Positions 22,324-35,430 of a stretch of DNA of 64,000 nt are shown piece after piece (positions within the stretch are counted from its first letter, which is position 1; every line of letters starts with the position of its first letter). The notes under the pieces were generated by a model. That model was not told where the DNA came from. It was given only the letters and a program-made list of their open reading frames with translations, and made no database searches. This stretch comes from Karalla daura (lineage: Eukaryota; Chordata; Actinopteri; Chaetodontiformes; Leiognathidae). A program made the position numbers and the translations under genes. The stretch covers positions 25,923,805-25,987,804 of the forward strand of contig CM055191.1 of NCBI GenBank assembly GCA_029224185.1, read 5' to 3'.

Positions 22324-25300
22324 TGCCATCAATGTTAAACGTTACACTACTCCTCGCGACTGTGGCCACAGTTCTCATAGTACACACACCAAATCGTGTC
22401 AGGGCGTTCTGGAGACTGTCCCCTACGGCGTGACAGTGAGCTCATATTCCAGATAGGTGAAAGCGCAGTCTCCATAGAGCCAAATGTTTATCACTTGGCC
22501 AATTTGGCTCGTTCCCATAAGAATGAATGGGAAAAACAGAACTCCACAAACAAACATTCGCAACTTTGCCATTCTTTGACTTTGAAACTTCATTTTCATT
22601 TCAAAAATTGAAGAATCTTGTGGCTTGTTTTTGTAGCGAGTTGCACGCTGATAGGTTGTATGGTTTGTCAGCAGCACCTCTTCTCGACGACCATGTGCTC
22701 AGGTACCTGCTCCAATGACTCCTCTGCTGACATGGTCATACAAAGTGATGAGGCGTCCAGCTTCAATGCACCCCAGCATATGGCACAGGCCCTGGGAGAC
22801 TCCCAGAGTTTGAAAGGGCCCCCTCAGCATTGGGCATGTCCAATCTCTTCTTAGCACCGGGCCGACATGCGGGATCGCTTAAAAATCAGCTCTCGTTTTG
22901 CTCTTTTCACGCTGCTCCCAGCCACACCCGAAGCAGCAGACAAATTCTTTTTTCCAGTTTTGTAGGAAGATTGGTGCTCTCTCATGCGGGGCAGGCCATA
23001 AACCCGTGCGCCTTGTGAAATTTAAACGACGAGCCTCATCGTAGGCCCAGTGCAGCCTTTTCTCTCCATAAGCCCCCATTCATTGTCCCACCACTGCCAT
23101 CAATGTTAAACGTTACACTACTCCTCGCGACTGTGGCCACAGTTCTCATAGTACACACACCAAATCGTGTCAGGGCGTTCTGGAGACTGTCCCCTACGGC
23201 GTGACAGTGAGCTCATATTCCAGATAGGTGAAAGCGCAGTCTCCATAGAGCCAAATGTTTATCACTTGGCCAATTCGGCTCGTTCCCATAAGAATGAATG
23301 GGAAAAACAGAACTCCACAAACAAACATTCGCAACGTTGCCATACTTTGACTTTGAAGCTTCATTTTCATTTCAAAAATTGAAGAATCTTGTGGCTTGTT
23401 TGTGTAGCGAGTTGCACGCTGATAGGTTGTATGGTTTGTCAGCAGCACCTCTTCTCGACGACCATGTGCCCAGGTGCCTGCTCCAATGACTCCTCTGCTG
23501 ACATGGTCATACAAAGTGATGAGGCGTCCAGCTTCAATGCACCCCAGCATATGGCACAGGCCCTGGGAGACTCCCAGAGTTTGAAAGGGCCCCCTCAGCA
23601 TTGGGCATGTCCAATCTCTTCTTAGCACCGGGCCGACATGCGGGATCGCTTAAAAATCAGCTCTCGTTTTGCTCTTTTCACGCTGCTCCCAGCCACACCC
23701 GAAGCAGCAGACAAATTCTTTTTTCCAGTTTTGTAGGAAGATTGGTGCTCTCTCATGCGGGGCAGGCCATAAACCCGTGCGCCTTGTGAAATTTAAACGA
23801 CGAGCCTCATCGTAGGCCCAGTGCAGCCTTTTCTCTCCATAAGCCCCCATTCATTGTCCAACCGCTGCCATCAATGTTAAACGTTACACTACTCCTCGCG
23901 ACTGTGGCCACAGTTCTCATAGTACACACACCAAATCGTGTCAGGGCGTTCTGGAGACTGTCCCCTACGGCGTGACAGTGAGCTCATATTCCAGATAGGT
24001 GAAAGCGCAGTCTCCATAGAGCCAAATGTTTATCACTTGGCCAATTTGGCTCGTTCCCATAAGAATGAATGGGAAAAACAGAACTCCACAAACAAACATT
24101 CGCAACTTTGCCATTCTTTGACTTTGAAACTTCATTTTCATTTCAAAAATTGAAGAATCTTGTGGCTTGTTTTTGTAGCGAGTTGCACGCTGATAGGTTG
24201 TATGGTTTGTCAGCAGCACCTCTTCTCGACGACCATGTGCTCAGGTACCTGCTCCAATGACTCCTCTGCTGACATGGTCATACAAAGTGATGAGGCGTCC
24301 AGCTTCAATGCACCCCAGCATATGGCACAGGCCCTGGGAGACTCCCAGAGTTTGAAAGGGCCCCCTCAGCATTGGGCATGTCCAATCTCTTCTTAGCACC
24401 GGGCCGACATGCGGGATCGCTTAAAAATCAGCTCTCGTTTTGCTCTTTTCACGCTGCTCCCAGCCACACCCGAAGCAGCAGACAAATTCTTTTTTCCAGT
24501 TTTGTAGGAAGATTGGTGCTCTCTCATGCGGGGCAGGCCATAAACCCGTGCGCCTTGTGAAATTTAAACGACGAGCCTCATCGTAGGCCCAGTGCAGCCT
24601 TTTCTCTCCATAAGCCCCCATTCATTGTCCCACCACTGCCATCAATGTTAAACGTTACACTACTCCTCGCGACTGTGGCCACAGTTCTCATAGTACACAC
24701 ACCAAATCGTGTCAGGGCGTTCTGGAGACTGTCCCCTACGGCGTGACAGTGAGCTCATATTCCAGATAGGTGAAAGCGCAGTCTCCATAGAGCCAAATGT
24801 TTATCACTTGGCCAATTCGGCTCGTTCCCATAAGAATGAATGGGAAAAACAGAACTCCACAAACAAACATTCGCAACGTTGCCATACTTTGACTTTGAAG
24901 CTTCATTTTCATTTCAAAAATTGAAGAATCTTGTGGCTTGTTTGTGTAGCGAGTTGCACGCTGATAGGTTGTATGGTTTGTCAGCAGCACCTCTTCTCGA
25001 CGACCATGTGCCCAGGTGCCTGCTCCAATGACTCCTCTGCTGACATGGTCATACAAAGTGATGAGGCGTCCAGCTTCAATGCACCCCAGCATATGGCACA
25101 GGCCCTGGGAGACTCCCAGAGTTTGAAAGGGCCCCCTCAGCATTGGGCATGTCCAATCTCTTCTTAGCACCGGGCCGACATGCGGGATCGCTTAAAAATC
25201 AGCTCTCGTTTTGCTCTTTTCACGCTGCTCCCAGCCACACCCGAAGCAGCAGACAAATTCTTTTTTCCAGTTTTGTAGGAAGATTGGTGCTCTCTCATGC

Positions 25301-25407
25301 GGGGCAGGCCATAAACCCGTGCGCCTTGTGAAATTTAAACGACGAGCCTCATCGTAGGCCCAGTGCAGCCTTTTCTCTCCATAAGCCCCCATTCATTGTC
25401 CCACCAC
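22324..25407. repeat. Block V: B-C dimer HOR, 1,542-bp period, two copies
   Basis: 22324-23865 and 23866-25407 repeat the order B (22324, 23866) then C (23095, 24637). B reads GCAACTTTGCCATTC and GTGGCTTGTTTTTG. C reads GAAGCTTC, creating a HindIII-type AAGCTT absent from A and B, and GTGCCCAGGTGCC. Both B units here have GGCCAATTTGGCTCG, which separates them from the B units of the next block (GGCCAATTCGGCTCG). Confidence 0.9.
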
Positions 25408-28056
25408 TGCCATCAATGTTAAACGTTACACTACTCCTCGCGACTGTGGCCACAGTTCTCATAGTACACACACCAAATCGTGTCAGGGCGTTCTGGAGAC
25501 TGTCCCCTACGGCGTGACAGTGAGCTCATATTCTAGATAGGTGAAAGCGCAGTCTCCATAGAGCCAAATGTTTATCACTTGGCCAATTCGGCTCGTTCCC
25601 ATAAGAATGAATGGGAAAAACAGAACTCCACAAACAAACATTCGCAACGTTGCCATACTTTGACTTTGAAACTTCATTTTCATTTCAAAAATTGAAGAAT
25701 CTTGTGGTGTGTTTGTGTAGCGAGTTGCACGCTGATAGGTTGTATGGTTTTTCAGCAGCACCTCTTCTCGACGACCATGTGCTCAAGTTCCTGCTCCATT
25801 GTCTCCTCTGCTGACATGGTCATACAAAGTGATGAGGCGTCCACCTTCAATGCACCCCAGCAGATGGCACAGGCCCTGGGAGACTCCCAGAGTTTGAAAG
25901 GGCCCCCTCAGCTTTGGGCATGTCCAATCTCTTCTTTGCACCGGGCCGACATGCGGGATCGCTTAAAAATCAGCTCTCGTTTCGCTCTTTTCACGCTGCT
26001 CCCAGCCACACCCGAAGCAGCAGAAAAATTCTTTTTTCCAGTCTTGGAGGAAGATTGGTGCTCTCTCATGCGGGGCAGGCCATAAACCCGTGCGTCTTGT
26101 GAAATTTAAACGACGAGCCTCATCGTAGGCCCAGTGCAGCCTTTTCTCTCCATAAGCCCCCATTCATTGTCCAACCGCTGCCATCAATGTTAAACGTTAC
26201 ACTACTCCTCGCGACTGTGGCCACAGTTCTCATAGTACACACACCAAATCGTGTCAGGGCGTTCTGGAGACTGTCCCCTACGGCGTGACAGTGAGCTCAT
26301 ATTCCAGATAGGTGAAAGCGCAGTCTCCATAGAGCCAAATGTTTATCACTTGGCCAATTCGGCTCGTTCCCATAAGAATGAATGGGAAAAACAGAACTCC
26401 ACAAACAAACATTCGCAACTTTGCCATTCTTTGACTTTGAAACTTCATTTTCATTTCAAAAATTGAAGAATCTTGTGGCTTGTTTTTGTAGCGAGTTGCA
26501 CGCTGATAGGTTGTATGGTTTGTCAGCAGCACCTCTTCTCGACGACCATGTGCTCAGGTACCTGCTCCAATGACTCCTCTGCTGACATGGTCATACAAAG
26601 TGATGAGGCGTCCAGCTTCAATGCACCCCAGCATATGGCACAGGCCCTGGGAGACTCCCAGAGTTTGAAAGGGCCCCCTCAGCATTGGGCATGTCCAATC
26701 TCTTCTTAGCACCGGGCCGACATGCGGGATCGCTTAAAAATCAGCTCTCGTTTTGCTCTTTTCACGCTGCTCCCAGCCACACCCGAAGCAGCAGACAAAT
26801 TCTTTTTTCCAGTTTTGTAGGAAGATTGGTGCTCTCTCATGCGGGGCAGGCCATAAACCCGTGCGCCTTGTGAAATTTAAACGACGAGCCTCATCGTAGG
26901 CCCAGTGCAGCCTTTTCTCTCCATAAGCCCCCATTCATTGTCCCACCACTGCCATCAATGTTAAACGTTACACTACTCCTCGCGACTGTGGCCACAGTTC
27001 TCATAGTACACACACCAAATCGTGTCAGGGCGTTCTGGAGACTGTCCCCTACGGCGTGACAGTGAGCTCATATTCCAGATAGGTGAAAGCGCAGTCTCCA
27101 TAGAGCCAAATGTTTATCACTTGGCCAATTCGGCTCGTTCCCATAAGAATGAATGGGAAAAACAGAACTCCACAAACAAACATTCGCAACGTTGCCATAC
27201 TTTGACTTTGAAGCTTCATTTTCATTTCAAAAATTGAAGAATCTTGTGGCTTGTTTGTGTAGCGAGTTGCACGCTGATAGGTTGTATGGTTTGTCAGCAG
27301 CACCTCTTCTCGACGACCATGTGCCCAGGTGCCTGCTCCAATGACTCCTCTGCTGACATGGTCATACAAAGTGATGAGGCGTCCAGCTTCAATGCACCCC
27401 AGCATATGGCACAGGCCCTGGGAGACTCCCAGAGTTTGAAAGGGCCCCCTCAGCATTGGGCATGTCCAATCTCTTCTTAGCACCGGGCCGACATGCGGGA
27501 TCGCTTAAAAATCAGCTCTCGTTTTGCTCTTTTCACGCTGCTCCCAGCCACACCCGAAGCAGCAGACAAATTCTTTTTTCCAGTTTTGTAGGAAGATTGG
27601 TGCTCTCTCATGCGGGGCAGGCCATAAACCCGTGCGCCTTGTGAAATTTAAACGACGAGCCTCATCGTAGGCCCAGTGCAGCCTTTTCTCTCCATAAGCC
27701 CCCATTCATTGTCCCACCACTGCCATCAATGTTAAACGTTACACTACTCCTCGCGACTGTGGCCACAGTTCTCATAGTACACACACCAAATCGTGTCAGG
27801 GCGTTCTGGAGACTGTCCCCTACGGCGTGACAGTGAGCTCATATTCTAGATAGGTGAAAGCGCAGTCTCCATAGAGCCAAATGTTTATCACTTGGCCAAT
27901 TCGGCTCGTTCCCATAAGAATGAATGGGAAAAACAGAACTCCACAAACAAACATTCGCAACGTTGCCATACTTTGACTTTGAAACTTCATTTTCATTTCA
28001 AAAATTGAAGAATCTTGTGGTGTGTTTGTGTAGCGAGTTGCACGCTGATAGGTTGT

Positions 28057-28398
28057 ATGGTTTTTCAGCAGCACCTCTTCTCGACGACCATGTGCTCAAG
28101 TTCCTGCTCCATTGTCTCCTCTGCTGACATGGTCATACAAAGTGATGAGGCGTCCACCTTCAATGCACCCCAGCAGATGGCACAGGCCCTGGGAGACTCC
28201 CAGAGTTTGAAAGGGCCCCCTCAGCTTTGGGCATGTCCAATCTCTTCTTTGCACCGGGCCGACATGCGGGATCGCTTAAAAATCAGCTCTCGTTTCGCTC
28301 TTTTCACGCTGCTCCCAGCCACACCCGAAGCAGCAGAAAAATTCTTTTTTCCAGTCTTGGAGGAAGATTGGTGCTCTCTCATGCGGGGCAGGCCATAA
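28057..28398 (+). other. Longest plus-strand open frame of A monomers; probably not a gene
   Basis: A 113-codon ATG frame in the A monomer of block VI; a TTG start 14 codons upstream would give 127. In most monomers two in-frame stops close it, at TCTTAGCACC and GTTTTGTAGG. Here both sites are open (TTG and GAG). The same frame is open in the A units with frames at 25702-26085, 30328-30711, 32641-33024, 35725-36108, 38809-39192 and 41121-41504. Units at 13857 and 16166 have only the first stop opened; units at 21556 and 34660 only the second. The predicted product is mildly cysteine-rich at its start and matches no family I recognise. No promoter, splice sites or poly(A) signal are evident. 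Intermediate states fit neutral drift, but a decayed coding ancestor cannot be excluded. Confidence 0.2.
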
Positions 28399-31300
28399 AC
28401 CCGTGCGTCTTGTGAAATTTAAACGACGAGCCTCATCGTAGGCCCAGTGCAGCCTTTTCTCTCCATAAGCCCCCATTCATTGTCCAACCGCTGCCATCAA
28501 TGTTAAACGTTACACTACTCCTCGCGACTGTGGCCACAGTTCTCATAGTACACACACCAAATCGTGTCAGGGCGTTCTGGAGACTGTCCCCTACGGCGTG
28601 ACAGTGAGCTCATATTCCAGATAGGTGAAAGCGCAGTCTCCATAGAGCCAAATGTTTATCACTTGGCCAATTCGGCTCGTTCCCATAAGAATGAATGGGA
28701 AAAACAGAACTCCACAAACAAACATTCGCAACTTTGCCATTCTTTGACTTTGAAACTTCATTTTCATTTCAAAAATTGAAGAATCTTGTGGCTTGTTTTT
28801 GTAGCGAGTTGCACGCTGATAGGTTGTATGGTTTGTCAGCAGCACCTCTTCTCGACGACCATGTGCTCAGGTACCTGCTCCAATGACTCCTCTGCTGACA
28901 TGGTCATACAAAGTGATGAGGCGTCCAGCTTCAATGCACCCCAGCATATGGCACAGGCCCTGGGAGTCTCCCAGAGTTTGAAAGGGCCCCCTCAGCATTG
29001 GGCATGTCCAATCTCTTCTTAGCACCGGGCCGACATGCGGGATCGCTTAAAAATCAGCTCTCGTTTTGCTCTTTTCACGCTGCTCCCAGCCACACCCGAA
29101 GCAGCAGACAAATTCTTTTTTCCAGTTTTGTAGGAAGATTGGTGCTCTCTCATGCGGGGCAGGCCATAAACCCGTGCGCCTTGTGAAATTTAAACGACGA
29201 GCCTCATCGTAGGCCCAGTGCAGCCTTTTCTCTCCATAAGCCCCCATTCATTGTCCCACCACTGCCATCAATGTTAAACGTTACACTACTCCTCGCGACT
29301 GTGGCCACAGTTCTCATAGTACACACACCAAATCGTGTCAGGGCGTTCTGGAGACTGTCCCCTACGGCGTGACAGTGAGCTCATATTCCAGATAGGTGAA
29401 AGCGCAGTCTCCATAGAGCCAAATGTTTATCACTTGGCCAATTCGGCTCGTTCCCATAAGAATGAATGGGAAAAACAGAACTCCACAAACAAACATTCGC
29501 AACGTTGCCATACTTTGACTTTGAAGCTTCATTTTCATTTCAAAAATTGAAGAATCTTGTGGCTTGTTTGTGTAGCGAGTTGCACGCTGATAGGTTGTAT
29601 GGTTTGTCAGCAGCACCTCTTCTCGACGACCATGTGCCCAGGTGCCTGCTCCAATGACTCCTCTGCTGACATGGTCATACAAAGTGATGAGGCGTCCAGC
29701 TTCAATGCACCCCAGCATATGGCACAGGCCCTGGGAGACTCCCAGAGTTTGAAAGGGCCCCCTCAGCATTGGGCATGTCCAATCTCTTCTTAGCACCGGG
29801 CCGACATGCGGGATCGCTTAAAAATCAGCTCTCGTTTTGCTCTTTTCACGCTGCTCCCAGCCACACCCGAAGCAGCAGACAAATTCTTTTTTCCAGTTTT
29901 GTAGGAAGATTGGTGCTCTCTCATGCGGGGCAGGCCATAAACCCGTGCGCCTTGTGAAATTTAAACGACGAGCCTCATCGTAGGCCCAGTGCAGCCTTTT
30001 CTCTCCATAAGCCCCCATTCATTGTCCCACCACTGCCATTAATGTTAAACGTTACACTACTCCTCGCGACTGTGGCCACAGTTCTCATAGTACACACACC
30101 AAATCGTGTCAGGGCGTTCTGGAGACTGTCCCCTACGGCGTGACAGTGAGCTCATATTCCAGATAGGTGAAAGCGCAGTCTCCATAGAGCCAAATGTTTA
30201 TCACTTGGCCAATTCGGCTCGTTCCCATAAGAATGAATGGGAAAAACAGAACTCCACAAACAAACATTCGCAACGTTGCCATACTTTGACTTTGAAACTT
30301 CATTTTCATTTCAAAAATTGAAGAATCTTGTGGTGTGTTTGTGTAGCGAGTTGCACGCTGATAGGTTGTATGGTTTTTCAGCAGCACCTCTTCTCGACGA
30401 CCATGTGCTCAAGTTCCTGCTCCATTGTCTCCTCTGCTGACATGGTCATACAAAGTGATGAGGCGTCCACCTTCAATGCACCCCAGCAGATGGCACAGGC
30501 CCTGGGAGACTCCCAGAGTTTGAAAGGGCCCCCTCAGCTTTGGGCATGTCCAATCTCTTCTTTGCACCGGGCCGACATGCGGGATCGCTTAAAAATCAGC
30601 TCTCGTTTCGCTCTTTTCACGCTGCTCCCAGCCACACCCGAAGCAGCAGAAAAATTCTTTTTTCCAGTCTTGGAGGAAGATTGGTGCTCTCTCATGCGGG
30701 GCAGGCCATAAACCCGTGCGTCTTGTGAAATTTAAACGACGAGCCTCATCGTAGGCCCAGTGCAGCCTTTTCTCTCCATAAGCCCCCATTCATTGTCCAA
30801 CCGCTGCCATCAATGTTAAACGTTACACTACTCCTCGCGACTGTGGCCACAGTTCTCATAGTACACACACCAAATCGTGTCAGGGCGTTCTGGAGACTGT
30901 CCCCTACGGCGTGACAGTGAGCTCATATTCCAGATAGGTGAAAGCGCAGTCTCCATAGAGCCAAATGTTTATCACTTGGCCAATTCGGCTCGTTCCCATA
31001 AGAATGAATGGGAAAAACAGAACTCCACAAACAAACATTCGCAACTTTGCCATTCTTTGACTTTGAAACTTCATTTTCATTTCAAAAATTGAAGAATCTT
31101 GTGGCTTGTTTTTGTAGCGAGTTGCACGCTGATAGGTTGTATGGTTTGTCAGCAGCACCTCTTCTCGACGACCATGTGCTCAGGTACCTGCTCCAATGAC
31201 TCCTCTGCTGACATGGTCATACAAAGTGATGAGGCGTCCAGCTTCAATGCACCCCAGCATATGGCACAGGCCCTGGGAGTCTCCCAGAGTTTGAAAGGGC

Positions 31301-34300
31301 CCCCTCAGCATTGGGCATGTCCAATCTCTTCTTAGCACCGGGCCGACATGCGGGATCGCTTAAAAATCAGCTCTCGTTTTGCTCTTTTCACGCTGCTCCC
31401 AGCCACACCCGAAGCAGCAGACAAATTCTTTTTTCCAGTTTTGTAGGAAGATTGGTGCTCTCTCATGCGGGGCAGGCCATAAACCCGTGCGCCTTGTGAA
31501 ATTTAAACGACGAGCCTCATCGTAGGCCCAGTGCAGCCTTTTCTCTCCATAAGCCCCCATTCATTGTCCCACCACTGCCATCAATGTTAAACGTTACACT
31601 ACTCCTCGCGACTGTGGCCACAGTTCTCATAGTACACACACCAAATCGTGTCAGGGCGTTCTGGAGACTGTCCCCTACGGCGTGACAGTGAGCTCATATT
31701 CCAGATAGGTGAAAGCGCAGTCTCCATAGAGCCAAATGTTTATCACTTGGCCAATTCGGCTCGTTCCCATAAGAATGAATGGGAAAAACAGAACTCCACA
31801 AACAAACATTCGCAACGTTGCCATACTTTGACTTTGAAGCTTCATTTTCATTTCAAAAATTGAAGAATCTTGTGGCTTGTTTGTGTAGCGAGTTGCACGC
31901 TGATAGGTTGTATGGTTTGTCAGCAGCACCTCTTCTCGACGACCATGTGCCCAGGTGCCTGCTCCAATGACTCCTCTGCTGACATGGTCATACAAAGTGA
32001 TGAGGCGTCCAGCTTCAATGCACCCCAGCATATGGCACAGGCCCTGGGAGACTCCCAGAGTTTGAAAGGGCCCCCTCAGCATTGGGCATGTCCAATCTCT
32101 TCTTAGCACCGGGCCGACATGCGGGATCGCTTAAAAATCAGCTCTCGTTTTGCTCTTTTCACGCTGCTCCCAGCCACACCCGAAGCAGCAGACAAATTCT
32201 TTTTTCCAGTTTTGTAGGAAGATTGGTGCTCTCTCATGCGGGGCAGGCCATAAACCCGTGCGCCTTGTGAAATTTAAACGACGAGCCTCATCGTAGGCCC
32301 AGTGCAGCCTTTTCTCTCCATAAGCCCCCATTCATTGTCCCACCACTGCCATTAATGTTAAACGTTACACTACTCCTCGCGACTGTGGCCACAGTTCTCA
32401 TAGTACACACACCAAATCGTGTCAGGGCGTTCTGGAGACTGTCCCCTACGGCGTGACAGTGAGCTCATATTCCAGATAGGTGAAAGCGCAGTCTCCATAG
32501 AGCCAAATGTTTATCACTTGGCCAATTCGGCTCGTTCCCATAAGAATGAATGGGAAAAACAGAACTCCACAAACAAACATTCGCAACGTTGCCATACTTT
32601 GACTTTGAAACTTCATTTTCATTTCAAAAATTGAAGAATCTTGTGGTGTGTTTGTGTAGCGAGTTGCACGCTGATAGGTTGTATGGTTTTTCAGCAGCAC
32701 CTCTTCTCGACGACCATGTGCTCAAGTTCCTGCTCCATTGTCTCCTCTGCTGACATGGTCACACAAAGTGATGAGGCGTCCACCTTCAATGCACCCCAGC
32801 AGATGGCACAGGCCCTGGGAGACTCCCAGAGTTTGAAAGGGCCCCCTCAGCTTTGGGCATGTCCAATCTCTTCTTTGCACCGGGCCGACATGCGGGATCG
32901 CTTAAAAATCAGCTCTCGTTTCGCTCTTTTCACGCTGCTCCCAGCCACACCCGAAGCAGCAGAAAAATTCTTTTTTCCAGTCTTGGAGGAAGATTGGTGC
33001 TCTCTCATGCGGGGCAGGCCATAAACCCGTGCGTCTTGTGAAATTTAAACGACGAGCCTCATCGTAGGCCCAGTGCAGCCTTTTCTCTCCATAAGCCCCC
33101 ATTCATTGTCCAACCGCTGCCATCAATGTTAAACGTTACACTACTCCTCGCGACTGTGGCCACAGTTCTCATAGTACACACACCAAATCGTGTCAGGGCG
33201 TTCTGGAGACTGTCCCCTACGGCGTGACAGTGAGCTCATATTCCAGATAGGTGAAAGCGCAGTCTCCATAGAGCCAAATGTTTATCACTTGGCCAATTCG
33301 GCTCGTTCCCATAAGAATGAATGGGAAAAACAGAACTCCACAAACAAACATTCGCAACTTTGCCATTCTTTGACTTTGAAACTTCATTTTCATTTCAAAA
33401 ATTGAAGAATCTTGTGGCTTGTTTTTGTAGCGAGTTGCACGCTGATAGGTTGTATGGTTTGTCAGCAGCACCTCTTCTCGACGACCATGTGCTCAGGTAC
33501 CTGCTCCAATGACTCCTCTGCTGACATGGTCATACAAAGTGATGAGGCGTCCACCTTCAATGCACCCCAGCATATGGCACAGGCCCTGGGAGACTCCCAG
33601 AGTTTGAAAGGGCCCCCTCAGCATTGGGCATGTCCAATCTCTTCTTAGCACCGGGCCGACATGCGGGATCGCTTAAAAATCAGCTCTCGTTTTGCTCTTT
33701 TCACGCTGCTCCCAGCCACACCCGAAGCAGCAGACAAATTCTTTTTTCCAGTTTTGTAGGAAGATTGGTGCTCTCTCATGCGGGGCAGGCCATAAACCCG
33801 TGCGCCTTGTGAAATTTAAACGACGAGCCTCATCGTAGGCCCAGTGCAGCCTTTTCTCTCCATAAGCCCCCATTCATTGTCCCACCACTGCCATCAATGT
33901 TAAACGTTACACTACTCCTCGCGACTGTGGCCACAGTTCTCATAGTACACACACCAAATCGTGTCAGGGCGTTCTGGAGACTGTCCCCTACGGCGTGACA
34001 GTGAGCTCATATTCCAGATAGGTGAAAGCGCAGTCTCCATAGAGCCAAATGTTTATCACTTGGCCAATTCGGCTCGTTCCCATAAGAATGAATGGGAAAA
34101 ACAGAACTCCACAAACAAACATTCGCAACGTTGCCATACTTTGACTTTGAAGCTTCATTTTCATTTCAAAAATTGAAGAATCTTGTGGCTTGTTTGTGTA
34201 GCGAGTTGCACGCTGATAGGTTGTATGGTTTGTCAGCAGCACCTCTTCTCGACGACCATGTGCCCAGGTGCCTGCTCCAATGACTCCTCTGCTGACATGG

Positions 34301-34659
34301 TCATACAAAGTGATGAGGCGTCCAGCTTCAATGCACCCCAGCATATGGCACAGGCCCTGGGAGACTCCCAGAGTTTGAAAGGGCCCCCTCAGCATTGGGC
34401 ATGTCCAATCTCTTCTTAGCACCGGGCCGACATGCGGGATCGCTTAAAAATCAGCTCTCGTTTTGCTCTTTTCACGCTGCTCCCAGCCACACCCGAAGCA
34501 GCAGACAAATTCTTTTTTCCAGTTTTGTAGGAAGATTGGTGCTCTCTCATGCGGGGCAGGCCATAAACCCGTGCGCCTTGTGAAATTTAAACGACGAGCC
34601 TCATCGTAGGCCCAGTGCAGCCTTTTCTCTCCATAAGCCCCCATTCATTGTCCCACCAC

Positions 34660-35430
34660 TGCCATCAATGTTAAACGTTACACTACTCCTCGCGACTGTG
34701 GCCACAGTTCTCATAGTACACACACCAAATCGTGTCAGGGCGTTCTGGAGACTGTCCCCTACGGCGTGACAGTGAGCTCATATTCCAGATAGGTGAAAGC
34801 GCAGTCTCCATAGAGCCAAATGTTTATCACTTGGCCAATTCGGCTCGTTCCCATAAGAATGAATGGGAAAAACAGAACTCCACAAACAAACATTCGCAAC
34901 GTTGCCATACTTTGACTTTGAAACTTCATTTTCATTTCAAAAATTGAAGAATCTTGTGGTGTGTTTGTGTAGCGAGTTGCACGCTGATAGGTTGTATGGT
35001 TTTTCAGCAGCACCTCTTCTCGACGACCATGTGCTCAAGTTCCTGCTCCATTGTCTCCTCTGCTGACATGGTCATACAAAGTGATGAGGCGTCCACCTTC
35101 AATGCACCCCAGCAGATGGCACAGGCCCTGGGAGACTCCCAGAGTTTGAAAGGGCCCCCTCAGCTTTGGGCATGTCCAATCTCTTCTTAGCACCGGGCCG
35201 ACATGCGGGATTGCTTAAAAATCAGCTCTCGTTTCGCTCTTTTCACGCTGCTCCAAGCCACACCCGAAGCAGCAGAAAAATTCTTTTTTCCAGTCTTGGA
35301 GGAAGATTGGTGCTCTCTCATGCGGGGCAGGCCATAAACCCGTGCGTCTTGTGAAATTTAAACGACGAGCCTCATCGTAGGCCCAGTGCAGCCTTTTCTC
35401 TCCATAAGCCCCCATTCATTGTCCCACCAC
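34660..35430. repeat. Extra A monomer inside the trimer run
   Basis: This A-type unit is followed directly by another A (35431) instead of a B. It keeps GTCTTGGAGG but has TCTTAGCACC where the other A units of the block read TCTTTGCACC. It also has private changes: GGGATTGC at 35212 and CTCCAAGCC near 35252. Insertion of a single unit that breaks the trimer phase is the expected product of unequal exchange or conversion. Confidence 0.88.
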
